64,000 bases of DNA, from the NCBI GenBank assembly GCA_963921425.1, contig OY992838.1, forward strand, positions 13,454,001 to 13,518,000, read 5' to 3'. Position numbers and translations under genes: made by a program. Under the pieces are notes generated by a model that saw nothing but the letters and a program-made list of their open reading frames with translations, had not been told where the DNA came from and did not search any database. Source of the DNA: Dryas octopetala (lineage: Eukaryota > Streptophyta > Magnoliopsida > Rosales > Rosaceae). Below are positions 25,473-36,489 of the stretch, piece after piece (position 1 is the first letter of the stretch; every line of letters starts with the position of its first letter).

Positions 25473-25486
25473 TTCTTGTAGTGACA

Positions 25487-25884
25487 TCAAATTAGTGAGA
25501 TGCCGAGATTCCAAATTTAATAAAGCGACAAAATAAAATACACAATATTTTATACACATTTTCAACCTTTTGATAGGTCATCATCTAACGGTTCCAAAGG
25601 CATTTAACATAAAAAAGACTATTACTGTTTATTATATGTAGTGCAGTATCATCATCAAAATTGTTCATAATCTATATTACTCTTTAAAAATCAATTCTAC
25701 AAAAAAATTAACATAATCAGAAATTATTTAATTTTTATCAAATACATAAAACGATTTTGGTAACAAGACTTACTGATTATTTATTAATTTGATGACAATT
25801 AAATAACTGAATAATTTTTATTTGATTAATTTTTTGAGAAATTATCATTAAATTAAGTAATTTATAAAATAAACAATTTTGATC
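25487..25884. other. AT-rich stretch before the gap
   Basis: Nothing recognised. Confidence 0.3.
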
Positions 25885-26084
25885 NNNNNNNNNNNNNNNN
25901 NNNNNNNNNNNNNNNNNNNNNNNNNNNNNNNNNNNNNNNNNNNNNNNNNNNNNNNNNNNNNNNNNNNNNNNNNNNNNNNNNNNNNNNNNNNNNNNNNNNN
26001 NNNNNNNNNNNNNNNNNNNNNNNNNNNNNNNNNNNNNNNNNNNNNNNNNNNNNNNNNNNNNNNNNNNNNNNNNNNNNNNNNNNN
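25885..26084. other. Assembly gap (200 N)
   Basis: Exactly 200 Ns, a conventional unknown-size gap. It removes the start codon and left boundary of duplicated unit copy 2. Confidence 0.99.
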
Positions 26085-26897
26085 GTTGATAGTCTGCTTT
26101 TCAAGTATGTGCTGCAGTAGTATCAATTACAGTCTTGCTTTTATTGACTGTAGGATATTTGCAATAAGCCATACTGGTTCTTAAAAGAAAGGAACTGTGG
26201 AAAGTTGAAGGTTTGGCCATGTGGATCTCTGGGGAACTTTTATAGAAAGAGGAAAAAACAGATGAGTTTTTGTGGGTTTGCGATGAAAAGGCCACAGGAG
26301 GTGGTGGTGGTGAAGAAAAAGGCAAAAAATGCAGTGTCTTATGAGGAAGTTGTGACTGTTCTGAGGTCGATTTCGGACCTGAATTCTGCTTTTTCTTATT
26401 TTAAGTCGATTGCTGAGTTGCCTAGTGTTGTTCACACCACTGAAACTTGCAATTACATGCTTGAAGTCTTGAGGGTTCATAAGAGGGTGAAGGATATGGC
26501 TTTTGTGTCTGATTTAATGCAAACGTAGATCATAAATAGGAGTTTGGACACTTACCTTACTATATTTAAGGATATTGAAATAAGAGGTGGGATTCGACAA
26601 GCGCCATCTGCTCTTGAAGCTATGCAAAAAGCTGGGTTTATCTTGAATGCGTATTCATATATACAATGGGTTGATATATATGCTTATTCAGTCTGGGTAT
26701 TGTAGGGAGGCTTTGGAGGTGTAAGAAAGAGTGGTGTCAGAAGGGATTAAACCTAGCCCGAAGACTTACTCAACACTTATGGTGGCATTGGGAAAGAAAA
26801 GGGATGTTAAAACGGTTATGGGATTGCTAAAAGAGATGGAAAGTTTGGGACTGAGGCCAAATGTTTATAGTGTGATCTACTCCAATGGCTTGGATTG
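26085..26897 (+). pseudogene. PGR3: PGR3 5' fragment, copy 2
   Basis: Same region as 11048-11865, beginning within the leader (LIVCFSSMCCSS) after the gap and ending with the same VYSVIYS end and junction. It keeps the [20 protein letters not shown] stretch and [18 protein letters not shown] in frame, where copy 1 has insertions. Its own lesions are a TAG at about 26526 in the LMQ-K position, an ATAT insertion near 26657, and a changed codon giving TAA near 26721 (in V-YERV). The one-base loss before LKERN is shared by both copies, so it predates the duplication. Confidence 0.87.
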
Positions 26898-27958
26898 GTA
26901 TTTGTTGATGCAAATTTCCGTAAGAGAGATGCAACAACTTAGAGGTGGTGACTTGGCTGATCCGAAGCCTTGCTGGATGATGATGTGAGATCTTCCTGTA
27001 AGAGAAACAAGATCAAAGGAGATGGACCGGTGTGGTACCAGCCAAACACGCTCCGATGATGAAGTCAGCGATGGTGTTTGATGGTAGGTGAGGAATAACA
27101 AAGGATGAACTTGGGAGAATAGGAAGAATAGGAAGAACAAGGCAAATGTTCTGGGTTTATTCTCAGCAAGTTGGGTATGCTCTTGGGTGAGTGAGAATTT
27201 TTTGTAAGTGTTTGTCTGGTGAGAGGTTGATAGATAGATCCCTCATTTTGCACATATAAGTTGGTATATATAGGCAAAGGAGATTGTGATGAGTAAGTTA
27301 CCTGCATGTGACTGGCTGGCTGAGAAAGATTCACGCGTTCGGTCGTGAACAGTGGCATGCACAGCTATCCACCTCCTTTGCATTCAATGCTGCATTGAAT
27401 GCAAGTATGAAAGATCCAGATGAACTCCCTCAGTAGTCATGAATGCAGGCTGGGTTGTCTCTTTTGTCAGAAGACCTTTGTCAGGTGCATTTAAGTGTGG
27501 CGGTTCATCCCAACGTGATCTTCCTGGGAATGGCGGTGGAGAGCCGAGCCGACCCGAACACATGTTCTCATGCGTATACATGAAGCTCATGTGTGATCGG
27601 ATCGGACATGGGATTCCAGACCGAGCCGGTCCAGTAGATAGGGGTCCCTCCGAGCCCTAACTGGCCGGCGCCAGAACTCGAAAGGAGATTATTTCTGTGC
27701 CGAGCCGAGCCGAACCGGGATGACCGTGGAAAGATGGACACTCAATCCCTTGGAAGATCATCGGTTCGGCTCGGACTGGGCATGGAGGACTCGGCATGGA
27801 GACCCGATCTGAGCTGGCGGAGGAAGTGCTGAGCAGTGATGATGTGGAGGTCAAAGTCTGACCACTGAGAAGTCAAACACTGAAGTTGGGTCTGACCAGC
27901 CACGTGTCCAGCCCTGGTTGGCTGTTGGATCGGTGTGGGTTTATCCACAAACAGTATT
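26898..27958 (+). mobile_element. Solo LTR with 5-bp TSD in unit copy 2
   Basis: Element 26903-27953 (1,051 bp) starts TGTTGATGCAAATTTCC and ends GGGTTTATCCACAAACA, flanked by GTATT on both sides. The uninterrupted site is in copy 1 at 11866-11872 (GATTGGTCTTCATAAGCC). No internal region and no second LTR. A diverged relative is at 54861-55773. Lineage not determined. A possible TATA (GGTATATATAGGC) is at 27261-27273. Confidence 0.9.
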
Positions 27959-29679
27959 CATAAGCCAATTGTATGCATGATCATCCAACTTCTGCATATT
28001 TCTCATCTCTGTGTTAAACCAGGGCATAGTAGTAGCCCTTGCAGCAGCCCATAGTAGCTGCTTATGCTCCAATCCTTGGTGAAACACCTTGAAGTTGTTG
28101 TATAGATGCCTTACACAGTGCCTTTGTTCTGCACTAGGCAGCATAGACTCAACAACTAATCCTAGACCCTTTTGCTTGTCACTGATAATAACCCATCCAT
28201 TCTCATTCCCCATGTTAAGATCTTGGATCAACCAATCCAAAAACCAACTCCAAGTCTTTGTTCTCAACTTCATCTATTGCAAATGCTATGGGATACATTC
28301 CATTGTTCCCATCTTAGAAGCTGCCAGGATAAGGCCCTTTTACATGGCACTCATCTAGTCCCACCAATGCCCTACAACTAGCTAACCCCTATTTTAGAGC
28401 CCCCAAACACACATACAACCTTTCAAACCTTGCTTTATTTGGAGACACCAGATCTATTTGCATCTTAATTGTACTACTAGGGTTGCATTTTCTAAGCTTT
28501 TCAATGTAATCATAAATCTTGAGATATTGAGCTTGATAACTGCCCATCAGCTTTAGATTGACAACCCTTTTAGCTTTGTATGCTTTAAACCTTGATATCA
28601 CTGTCATGTAGTCCTTCCTAACTTTCTGTTTCATTTCCCCCACATCCATCTTCAGATTCATTCTTATATCATCAACATATCTTTCAGCCAATTAAGTGCC
28701 ACTTATGGTAGTCTTGTTTTCATCTCTATTACATGTATGAGGCTGAATGTAAGTCTTAACAACCAAATGGTTGTTCCTAGAACTTTTGTCAATAACTGAT
28801 GCATAAATAACCCATGGGCACCCTTTAGCCTTGCACACATACCTCATGCACCTTAAACTAGTCACAAATGGTGAATTTGTAAAGCCTACCCTTGTTTATG
28901 AAATCCTCCTTCACAGCTGCCTTGAAGTCAGCAGCTGAAGCATATATATTAATTCCTGCTCTAATTTAAGTTGACAGTCCCAAGATATGTTTCTCTTTTA
29001 AACTACTTAAACTTTGGCAATTTCTTCTTCTTCTTTCTCCTAACATATTGAAAATCATCATCATCTGAGAAGCAATCTAGGCTTCTAAGATCATCTGTGT
29101 CAGCATCACTTGACAATGGGTCATCTGGGGGAATTTCTCCTTGGATGTCTTCCCTTATTGCCTCTTCAACATTATTATCATAAACCAAGTCATCTTCATT
29201 CAGCTCTACAACAGTTTCTTCAGCAGTTTGCTCATAATCTAAATCCACAAAGTCACTTTTTGACTCTTCTTCTCTTACATCTACATCCACCAAGCCTTCT
29301 TCAAGGTTTACAGTATGTGTTTCAGTCTATGGGACTTGGTTTCCTTCAGAAAAAAGGTGACTCTCTATAGAAGCCCTCACAATAGCAATTGAAAAATATA
29401 CCACAGCAACCATACTTGGGGGCAATATGGTAATCATGCTCATGAAATCCTTATCACTACTTATCCTAACCAAGTAAGTCTCCTTCCCATTTTTAACCGT
29501 TGAGCCAGATACTCTATAATAATAACCCACAATTTCAGTATATCCAAGTTTTGTTGCTGCATCATCTAAGTCCAAGGGGACATAAGATCTCCATTTAACC
29601 TATCATTTCAAGTCACCTTACCACTAGAATAGAACAAATAATCATCCCCTAAATCTAACAATTGACCCTCATAATGCAT
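27959..29679 (-). pseudogene. MURA-type Mutator transposase, degenerate, copy 2
   Basis: Collinear with the copy-1 gene. Start ATG at 29679 (MHYEGQLLDLGDD), PB1-like domain (LGYTEIVGYYYRVSGST), acidic linker with the in-frame insertion TAEET, RRKKKKK, zinc-binding region, then the DDE region. Here GWVIISDKQKGLGLVVES is intact, but the first Asp segment is damaged: the GxDGCHVEGP-GQLL region near 28310-28390 has small deletions and stops. It shares the TAA before LAERYVDD (near 28692) with copy 1. Ends HAYNWLMNT at the same junction. Confidence 0.88.
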
Positions 29680-29995
29680 TTCCAAAGTAAACAAAATCTG
29701 AAAATGGACCCTCTGCACATAATCACAAATTATCCCTAATTAGACTATTGATAAAGTACTTATTTCATAAAATACAATACTAATTGCACAAGATAATACA
29801 CACTATTATAAATATTGATAAAGTACTAGAAATATCATCAAACTATTATAAATATTGATAAAGTACAATAAATATCAAATTTAGATTGCAAGCATACCCG
29901 ATAGAATTGCACATGGGCTTATACAAAAATTAGACTTTGTCTTAAAGTTGAGCAATACAAAAAAATCTAATACTAAGTCCAAGAACTTTCTAGGA
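29680..29995. other. 5' non-coding region of MULE unit, copy 2
   Basis: Parallel to 13614-13975, with a shorter form of the TATTATAAATATTGATAAAG local repeat. Confidence 0.5.
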
Positions 29996-30182
29996 CCACT
30001 GACCCACACATCTAATAAAAATTCAAGACTAAGAGAAAGTGACTTTTATTGCCCATACAACCACATATCATTATTCAAAACCCATTTTCACCCAAAATCC
30101 CTTCAACACCCATATCATTGTCCACAACCAGACAACACCCAAAACCCATATCATTGTCGAAAAAAAGGGAACACTTAGGACC
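29996..30182 (+). repeat. 190-bp tandem repeat unit, copy 2 (left part)
   Basis: Same unit as 15880-16065. It continues at 33031-33200 after the solo LTR. Confidence 0.85.
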
Positions 30183-30821
30183 ACAACTGTGAGACCCAAA
30201 ATTTTCCAAATTTATTTTGGGATTTTTCCTTAATTTCTAGAATTTTTCTAGAAATTGTTTGGTGGAAAATCGTATTTTTCACCTTGAGCTTTAATTGTTT
30301 GACCAACCTTGACTAGAGTTTTGACCCAAGTTAGACCTTTAAAAGGTATTACTTTTACCCACGAACCCAACGGTGCAAGTCTCGTATTATTCCGAGTTCG
30401 GGACATTATTTTATGAATTTCCCAAATTTTCTTTTTCTTTAAAGCATTTTATCTTAGTTTGTGGAGCTTGAAATTTCTGAAATTTTTCTAAGAGCAAATT
30501 GGTAATTTGACCTCATAGTTAATTAGTACTAGTCCATACAAGTCTGTAGTATTTTTCGGGGTATTTTTCTGAGCCCCGAGCTATTTTTAATTAATTTTTT
30601 AAGTTGAGAAAAATAGGAAAAATAAAATAAAATAGGAAATCACCAGATCGCGCCACGTGGCACGATCTGGAGCGTCCATCGCTACATGACAGCTAGATCT
30701 GATGGATGCATGTGCAGCCAAGTGTTAGGACACGCGCCACGTGTCACTTCCTCATTGATCCAAGTTATGACGGTTGACTTGAGTCAACCTGGTCAACTCA
30801 GCTGAGTCAACTTCTCTTTCC

Positions 30822-30833
30822 CCTATAAATAGT
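30822..30833 (+). promoter_or_regulatory. TATA box of the solo LTR
   Basis: CCCTATAAATAG, positioned in the LTR as expected for its Pol II promoter. The following MITE begins 18 bases downstream, about where transcription would start. Confidence 0.65.
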
Positions 30834-30840
30834 ACCGCAC

Positions 30841-31040
30841 CCCTAAGCTGGAGAAATTATTCTGTATAACCGCTATATTGACACGTGGTATAACCAGTCT
30901 ATTTGTTATAATATGAGTGGATGTTATTAATACTATATTCTATTAATATAAACACATCGCCCAGTAATACCCTTATACGTTGGATTGGTTATACCACGTG
31001 GCGGTATATCGGTTATACCCTATAATTTTTCCCTAAGCTG
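30841..31040. mobile_element. Small Mutator-type MITE inserted at the LTR start-site region
   Basis: Element 30851-31030 (180 bp), flanked by CCCTAAGCTG on both sides (9 or 10 bp). Inverted ends of about 45 bp: GAGAAATTATTCTGTATAAC and, inverted, GAAAAATTATAGGGTATAAC; both then continue through CACGTGGTATAACC. Confidence 0.9.
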
Positions 31041-33035
31041 ATCTTCACAATTCAGTCGCACGCAAATCGAGAGAGAGCTTATCTCTCCTCCTTTCTCTCT
31101 CTTCTTCAAATTTTGTTTTTAAAATATCTTGAGTTCTAGAGTTCCGATCGACGATCCGATTTCGACTATGCGATCGTGGCGATGAGCTCTTCGATTCTAG
31201 TAGTGTGAAGGTTAGGTTTTGGTGAAGTTTTTAAAAAATCATTTATGAGCTCCATAGGTAATTTCTTGATCTCAATCGAGCTTCTGCTGAAATTTTGTTA
31301 AATTAATCTCTTATTAATTAGGCTTTTTAATCTTGTTACTTAGCAAGTCTAGTAGTACCGAGACTCTGCTCGTGGGAAGTCTTCAACAGGTATACCCTTA
31401 ACCCAATTTATTTAATCTGCTGTTATTTAAGTTGTGGTTATAGACGGAACGTCGTTTAACTGTTGTTAGCAAATGAACTTAATAAATATTGAGGCCATAT
31501 CAGTGGTAACCAAATAACGTGAAGACTAAGGTCAGTCCATGAGCATACAGGCATTGGGTACTGAGCTAGAGCTCCCTCAGTTTCCCCATGCACTGACCTG
31601 GTCACGTTGTAAGGTTCATATCTGATCAACCTCCTCGACAATAAATTAAAATAAACTTAGAAACCACACGGTCTGACATGACTGTCTGCCTCGGGGAGCA
31701 GGGTCATGCTGGATCAAGAATTTAGAGAAGCCTAGCAGTTTCGCTAGTGCCAAACCTCTAAATTTAAGGTCGAGAGTACGTCTAGTACGTTCTTAATAGC
31801 TGTTGTCAGATTCGGATCTCCAGTTTCCCAACAGATACAAGTGGGACCCAGACACAGGAAAGAGATCAGGTAAGGGACACATTTTTGTAAAACAGGTAAG
31901 GGGAATGTACCATATCCCGGTTATTGGATTTCCTGCCTATTTTCATACTATATATATATATGGAAATGTCTTTCACAGAGAATGTGCATGGCTTTTGTAT
32001 GGCATATTTGTGTGATACCTTGGACGACCTGAGAGTAAGGGGCACGTGTTGTGACCTTGGGTTTCGATCCCCTAAACCTTTGGAGGGGTAAGTATGAACT
32101 GGTTAGTCGAATGTCCTTCTGGGGAGGCTAACCAATGTGGTATTACTAGGTAAATGGATACTCTCATCACAGTATCGAGGTGGTGGTTGAATTTCCGATA
32201 CTGGCAGTTGGCCTGTATGTGATCGGTCGCAGGTATGTTTCTGAACTATGTCACGTGACAGGAAGGATTTTCACAGAAAAAGATGTATGAGCATGCAAAG
32301 GCTTTACTCACTGATTATTGGCATAATTATCTTTATCATTACTGGCTTTGGTTACAATATTATTGGTATTGATACCCTGTTTTTAGGTGTACATTGCTTT
32401 TAACTATTTCCCTTGAAATCCTATATTTTTGAGTATTGTTTCAAATCTAACCAGGATTTTCCCCCGAGGGGAAGCGATGAACGTATGTGACGCTTACCCC
32501 CTACTGTATTCTTGTGACTGCAGATAATCCAATTGTTGGAGACCAAGACTCAGGTCGTGGGTGTGGCACTTGCAGCTTGTCAGTTTCAACCTTGCTATCT
32601 GGTTTAGATCCTTTCTTTGGATCCGTGATGGTGTTTCTCTTTCATCCTCGTAGGTGGCATCTCCCATTGGCTACCCATGAGTCCAATTTGTTGCACCACT
32701 TTGTTGAAGACTGAATCACTCTGGCTTGGGTTGGACTATCCTAACATATCTGTTTATCTACTATTTTATTATGTAGCACTAGGGTTAGTGTATTTGAAAC
32801 ACATAACTCTCATGGGTTGGTACTCTTTATTATTATTTATAATTTAAGGTATATTCAGTAATTTCTTCCGTTGTATTTTTACTACTCTGATCCAACACGG
32901 GTTCTTCAATAAAAAGAGCTTAACTCTTTTTAGAGAACTTGTGAATATAATATTCGGGGTAAGGGGTATTATAGTCTTAGGATCTTTAAGACGGGTGCCG
33001 CTGTGGTATTTCCAGTTTCGGAGCGTCATAACAAC

Positions 33036-33778
33036 TACTGACCCACACATCTAATAAAAATTCAAGACTAAGAGAAAGTGATTTTTATTGCCCACATAAC
33101 CACATATCATTATTCAAAACCCATTTTCACCCAAAATCCCTTCAACGCCCATATCATTGTCCACAACCATACAACAGCCAAAACCCATATCATTGTCGAA
33201 AAAATGGAACACTTACCATAGACTGGGGGTCTCCAGAAAACCTATATCGATGGTCCATCTTGTCAACTACCATGTTGAGAGAATCGATTATCCAACAACC
33301 TTCACAAGCGAATCGATTCCCAATATGTCGTTCTCACCTAGCCATTCTTTCTTTGCCCTAATCAGTTTTAGAGCAATCGTGTTGATCGGAAATCGTACAT
33401 TGGGATGGATGGGGCATAGGGGGTGAGTAAGCTTTTGAGATGAAATTACTAAATAGCCCCTGCACATAAGAGTCATGTGATGATATTTAATGGGCTTATG
33501 GACGGAACTGAACGAAAGTGGCACATTTGCTATATTTTGAAAGATTGGATGATAAATTAGAAATTTTTTTTTTCTGGACGGCATTTGAGCATAAGCCTTA
33601 TAGTCTGGATGACATTTATGCAATTCAACCTAGATTTAATGACGCAAATTTTAAAAATGTCATCTATAGTAATATTTGATGGCATTTATTTATAAACGCC
33701 ATAAAATTTGTGTTATTAAAGACAAGTTTTGTTGTAGTGTCTAGAGAGGCTACATTTAGAAAGAAAAAGTATTTAAGC
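33036..33778 (+). repeat. Duplicated-unit sequence, copy 2 (right part)
   Basis: Contains the rest of the 190-bp repeat (to about 33215), then sequence unlike copy 1 (33220-33480), then the block shared with 16151-16400, including GTTTTGTTGTAGTGTC near 33728. Confidence 0.7.
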
Positions 33779-35014
33779 CTATAATATAGAGTGCAAATTT
33801 GGTCACCACCTCTAAAAGTGGTGAGCATCACCACTTTATCTATAGGGTGACACGTGTCCTCTAAACTAACTTTAATTAACAATTTTAAATTAATAAATTC
33901 TGATATAATAATGAGGTGAGAGAAAATCACTTTCTTCCAAAACTTACTTGCCTTTTTCAATTCTCAGGCTCTCTCTCCCCTTTATTTTATTTTCCTGATT
34001 TTGCTTTTTATTTTTTTGTTCTTCTCTTTTATTCCTATATGCACTTTTTTCTTTATACTGCACTCTTTCATCACATTACCCTCTTACACCCTTTTTTTAT
34101 TTATTCACCCTGCACTATCTTTCATCACACATTTGAAAGAAATTTCCAGAACTTTTTATACTCATTATTCCTATTGAAGACCTCTTTTGAGCATGTAACA
34201 ATTGGAGACCTCATTTTTAATCTAAAACAATCGAAGACCTCATTTTTATACTTATTATTCCATAATTTATTTTAAGCTAATTGTTCATTCAAAATTATAA
34301 CACAATAAATTGTTTTAGTCTGCTTTAAATTCTTAATTTTGAATGAAAAAACTACATGAGGTATCCATAGGCTTCTTACATGAAGCCCAATATATAATAA
34401 TTTTACAAAACACATAATACTACCGACCCAAAAACATTGTTGTTACAATGCAACACAACTATGCTAAAGTTAACATATCAGAAATCATATGTAAAGGACA
34501 TTTACAACTCTTATCTTCAAACACTGAACCAAATTAAGCCTGAAAAATTTAACTGACGAGATGATCCTTGAGTTGTTGGTTGAGTGCTTGTACTTACCTA
34601 TAAAATTTATGATCACATATTTATTGATCAGTTAATCAAATTAATTAATTTTAGCCACAAAAAAATCAAATTAATTAATATTTGAAATAAACTAGTAGGA
34701 AACAAGGTAGACGACCAAATTTGTTTTTCCTGAAGAAGATGAAAGTTGAAAAGACATAGGGTGTCAAATAAGAAATAATAGAAAAGATTTACTCAAAAAA
34801 ATAAAAATAAAGGGAAGAGAGAGTGAGAGAATTGAAAAAAGGCAAGTAAGTTTTGGAAGAAAGAGATTTTCTCTCACATTATTATTATATCAAAATTTAT
34901 TAATTCAAAATTGTTAACTAGAGTTAAGTTAGAGAACACATGTCACCCTATAAATAAAATAGTGATGCTCACCACTTTTAGAGGTGGTGAGCAAATTTGT
35001 ACTCCTATAATATA
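33779..35014. mobile_element. Long-TIR element with 10-bp TSD in unit copy 2
   Basis: Element 33789-35004 (1.2 kb), flanked by CTATAATATA on both sides. It starts GAGTGCAAATTTGGTCACC and ends GGTGAGCAAATTTGTACTC. The inverted arms are about 190-200 bp and include CCTCTAAAAGTGGTGAGCAT and CAAAACTTACTTGCCTTTTT. The empty site is in copy 1 near 16414. The interior has no transposase; the 119-codon frame at 33916-34275 is a low-complexity Phe/Leu-rich frame. The 9-10-bp duplication suggests a Mutator-type element. Confidence 0.9.
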
Positions 35015-35518
35015 TATAACACAAATTTTCTTTGGACTTCGATTTTTTAATTAAAGAATAGATATAGGTATTTCTATGATATTTTATTATTTTTAAGTGT
35101 TTTTATTTTATAGGATTGAACATTTTAGGATACAGATTAGGATATACTTAATTAGGACATCTGAATTGTCTCTAGAAAGATTCTTGATCAAGCACTTTTG
35201 GACCTCTTGTCTTTTTAGGCCATCTCTAATAAGAGATGTTATGTAACAACTATTTCGGGATGTGAGTGAAGGTACGTCCATATTAATTGCCCGTTGGCCC
35301 ACCAAAGTAGAAAAATCAATACTCATGACCTTGTTTTCAACCTCATTTTGATTATTGCAAACACAATTATTAGAAAAATTAAAAGAAAAAAGAGAGAAAA
35401 AAAAAAAGAACGAAAGAAACTGCAGATAAAATGACAAATGGTGTTCAATTTTTTATTCTATATCTATTTTGGATGGACAGCTCACGTTAGACATATCAGC
35501 ATATGCATTTTATATTTT
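35015..35518 (+). repeat. Duplicated-unit right flank, copy 2
   Basis: Parallel to 16414-16474 plus 18489-18945. It contains the intact GATATAGG site used by hAT element 2 in copy 1. Confidence 0.8.
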
Positions 35519-35602
35519 AAAAAATTATTTTGTATAATTAATATATTATTATGTAATATAATCAACTTATGTATTATAATATAAATAAATATTATTAATA
35601 CA
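35519..35602. mobile_element. Truncated copy of the GAGAAATTATTCTGT-family MITE
   Basis: Matches the left half of 18946-19129, then breaks off at ATTATTAATAC. Confidence 0.6.
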
Positions 35603-35633
35603 TAAGTGACACTATATTGACATGAGATAGCAT

Positions 35634-36033
35634 CAGGCTCCTTCTATTGAGATATACCTCAACTTAGTTATGTTGAGGTATACCCTATTAGGGCCCACAC
35701 GAGTCGTTTTGTGTCGATCCGAACCATTCAATTTTTACATCTTCATTGATAGATCATCCTTGCAAAAAATTAGCCAAATCGGAAATCATTTACCTATCTA
35801 ACTTTGATCAAACAAATGAACGGTTTCATCGAAAATATTTGGTTCGTCCATTTATTTGATCAAAGTTAGATAGGTAAATGATTTCCGATTTAGCTAATTT
35901 TTTGCAAGGATGATCTATCAATGAAGATGTAAAAATTGAATGGTTCGGATAGACACAAAACGACTCGTGTGGGCCCTAATAGGGTATACCTCAACATAAC
36001 TAAGTTGAGATATACCTCAATAGAAGGAGCCTG
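35634..36033. mobile_element. Near-perfect foldback (palindromic) element
   Basis: 400 bp, from CAGGCTCCTTCTATTGAGAT to its inverse ending GAAGGAGCCTG. The arms of about 185 bp are almost fully complementary, around a centre with GGTTTCATCGAAAATATTTGG. Arms contain GATCATCCTTGCAAAAAATT and GATCCGAACCATTCA. No clear target duplication was read. Confidence 0.9.
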
Positions 36034-36135
36034 TATATATATATAGGTATATAGGCCTACCTTGCATGCATTATTCAAACACCTTTGCAAGCTAGGCAAC
36101 GTACGTAGTAGCTAGTGACACTATAATATATATAG

Positions 36136-36489
36136 CTAAACATCAACCCAATGACCCTCGGTGTTCAACTTCTGTGCTCTAAGTCTCAATTGGACTCCTC
36201 TGAAATCGTGCACCTTCAAATCAAGAATGAGCTTGTCGTCAACTTTGAGCTTTTTGTGATTGACAAATCTGAGCCAACCCTCTGCTTGAAGAACAGGCTT
36301 TGGGTAGGGCCCTGTCCTCCTAATAGAGCAGCAGAATTCCCAATAGAATCCAATTCCATCTATAACCTGAAACTGGACCTCATGGCCTCCTTCTTCAAAT
36401 GGAGGTAGCATCCCAAGCCAATGAACCGGAACTGCCAATCTTGTGGATATATCTGAAAGAGTAAGGTATTTTTCGAAAGATTGTACCAT
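36136..36489 (-). CDS. Small B3-domain DNA-binding protein
   Basis: A single-exon 117-residue protein with an intact frame. It starts MVQSFEKYLTLSDISTRLAV and has the B3 fold signatures in order: F-KYLTLSDISTRLAVP (residues 5-21), VQFQVIDGIGFYWEFCCS with the aromatic W-F-C strand, YPKPVLQAEGWLRFVNHKKL (about 62-81), and the LKVDDKLIL turn. B3 proteins are plant-specific transcription factors binding DNA in the nucleus. The whole protein is one domain, shorter than most REM-type B3 proteins, like the small single-domain B3 group. A TATATAT lies at 36521-36527, only about 33 bases ahead of the ATG, so the 5' leader would be very short or another promoter is used. Expression is unproven. Confidence 0.75.
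   Translation of the reverse strand: MVQSFEKYLTLSDISTRLAVPVHWLGMLPPFEEGGHEVQFQVIDGIGFYWEFCCSIRRTGPYPKPVLQAEGWLRFVNHKKLKVDDKLILDLKVHDFRGVQLRLRAQKLNTEGHWVDV

Larger units (their letters stand above)
19957..25486 (-). mobile_element. CACTA (En/Spm-type) element with 3-bp TSD
   Basis: The element runs 19960-25483 (5.5 kb), from CACTACAAGAAAAAAGGG to TTTTTCTTGTAGTG, flanked by ACA on each side. Both subterminal regions (about 19990-20400 and 24970-25470) are packed with TTCGTCGCCCAAA / TTTGGGCGACGAA in alternating orientation, often as inverted pairs four to six bases apart. These correspond in position to the transposase-binding repeats of En/Spm. The only transposase-like gene is a degenerate accessory (PF03004-like) gene at 20544-22071; no catalytic (TNPD-like) transposase is present, so the element is non-autonomous. 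Confidence 0.94.
30183..33035 (+). mobile_element. Gypsy-like solo LTR (TGTGAGACCC family) with 5-bp TSD
   Basis: Element 30188-33030 (2.84 kb) starts TGTGAGACCCAAAATTTTCC and ends TTTCGGAGCGTCATA. The terminal CA seems mutated to TA. The 5-bp duplication ACAAC flanks it (30183-30187, 33031-33035), and the uninterrupted site is the tandem repeat ACTTAGGACCACGACCACTG in copy 1. A TATA box (CCCTATAAATAG) lies at 30822-30833. A small MITE sits just after it. The TGTGAGACCC start and length suggest a Tekay-type chromovirus LTR; that is family-level inference. Confidence 0.85.

Noticed and set aside
33916..34275. 119-codon Phe/Leu-rich frame
   Set aside because: T-rich interior of a TIR element; composition only.
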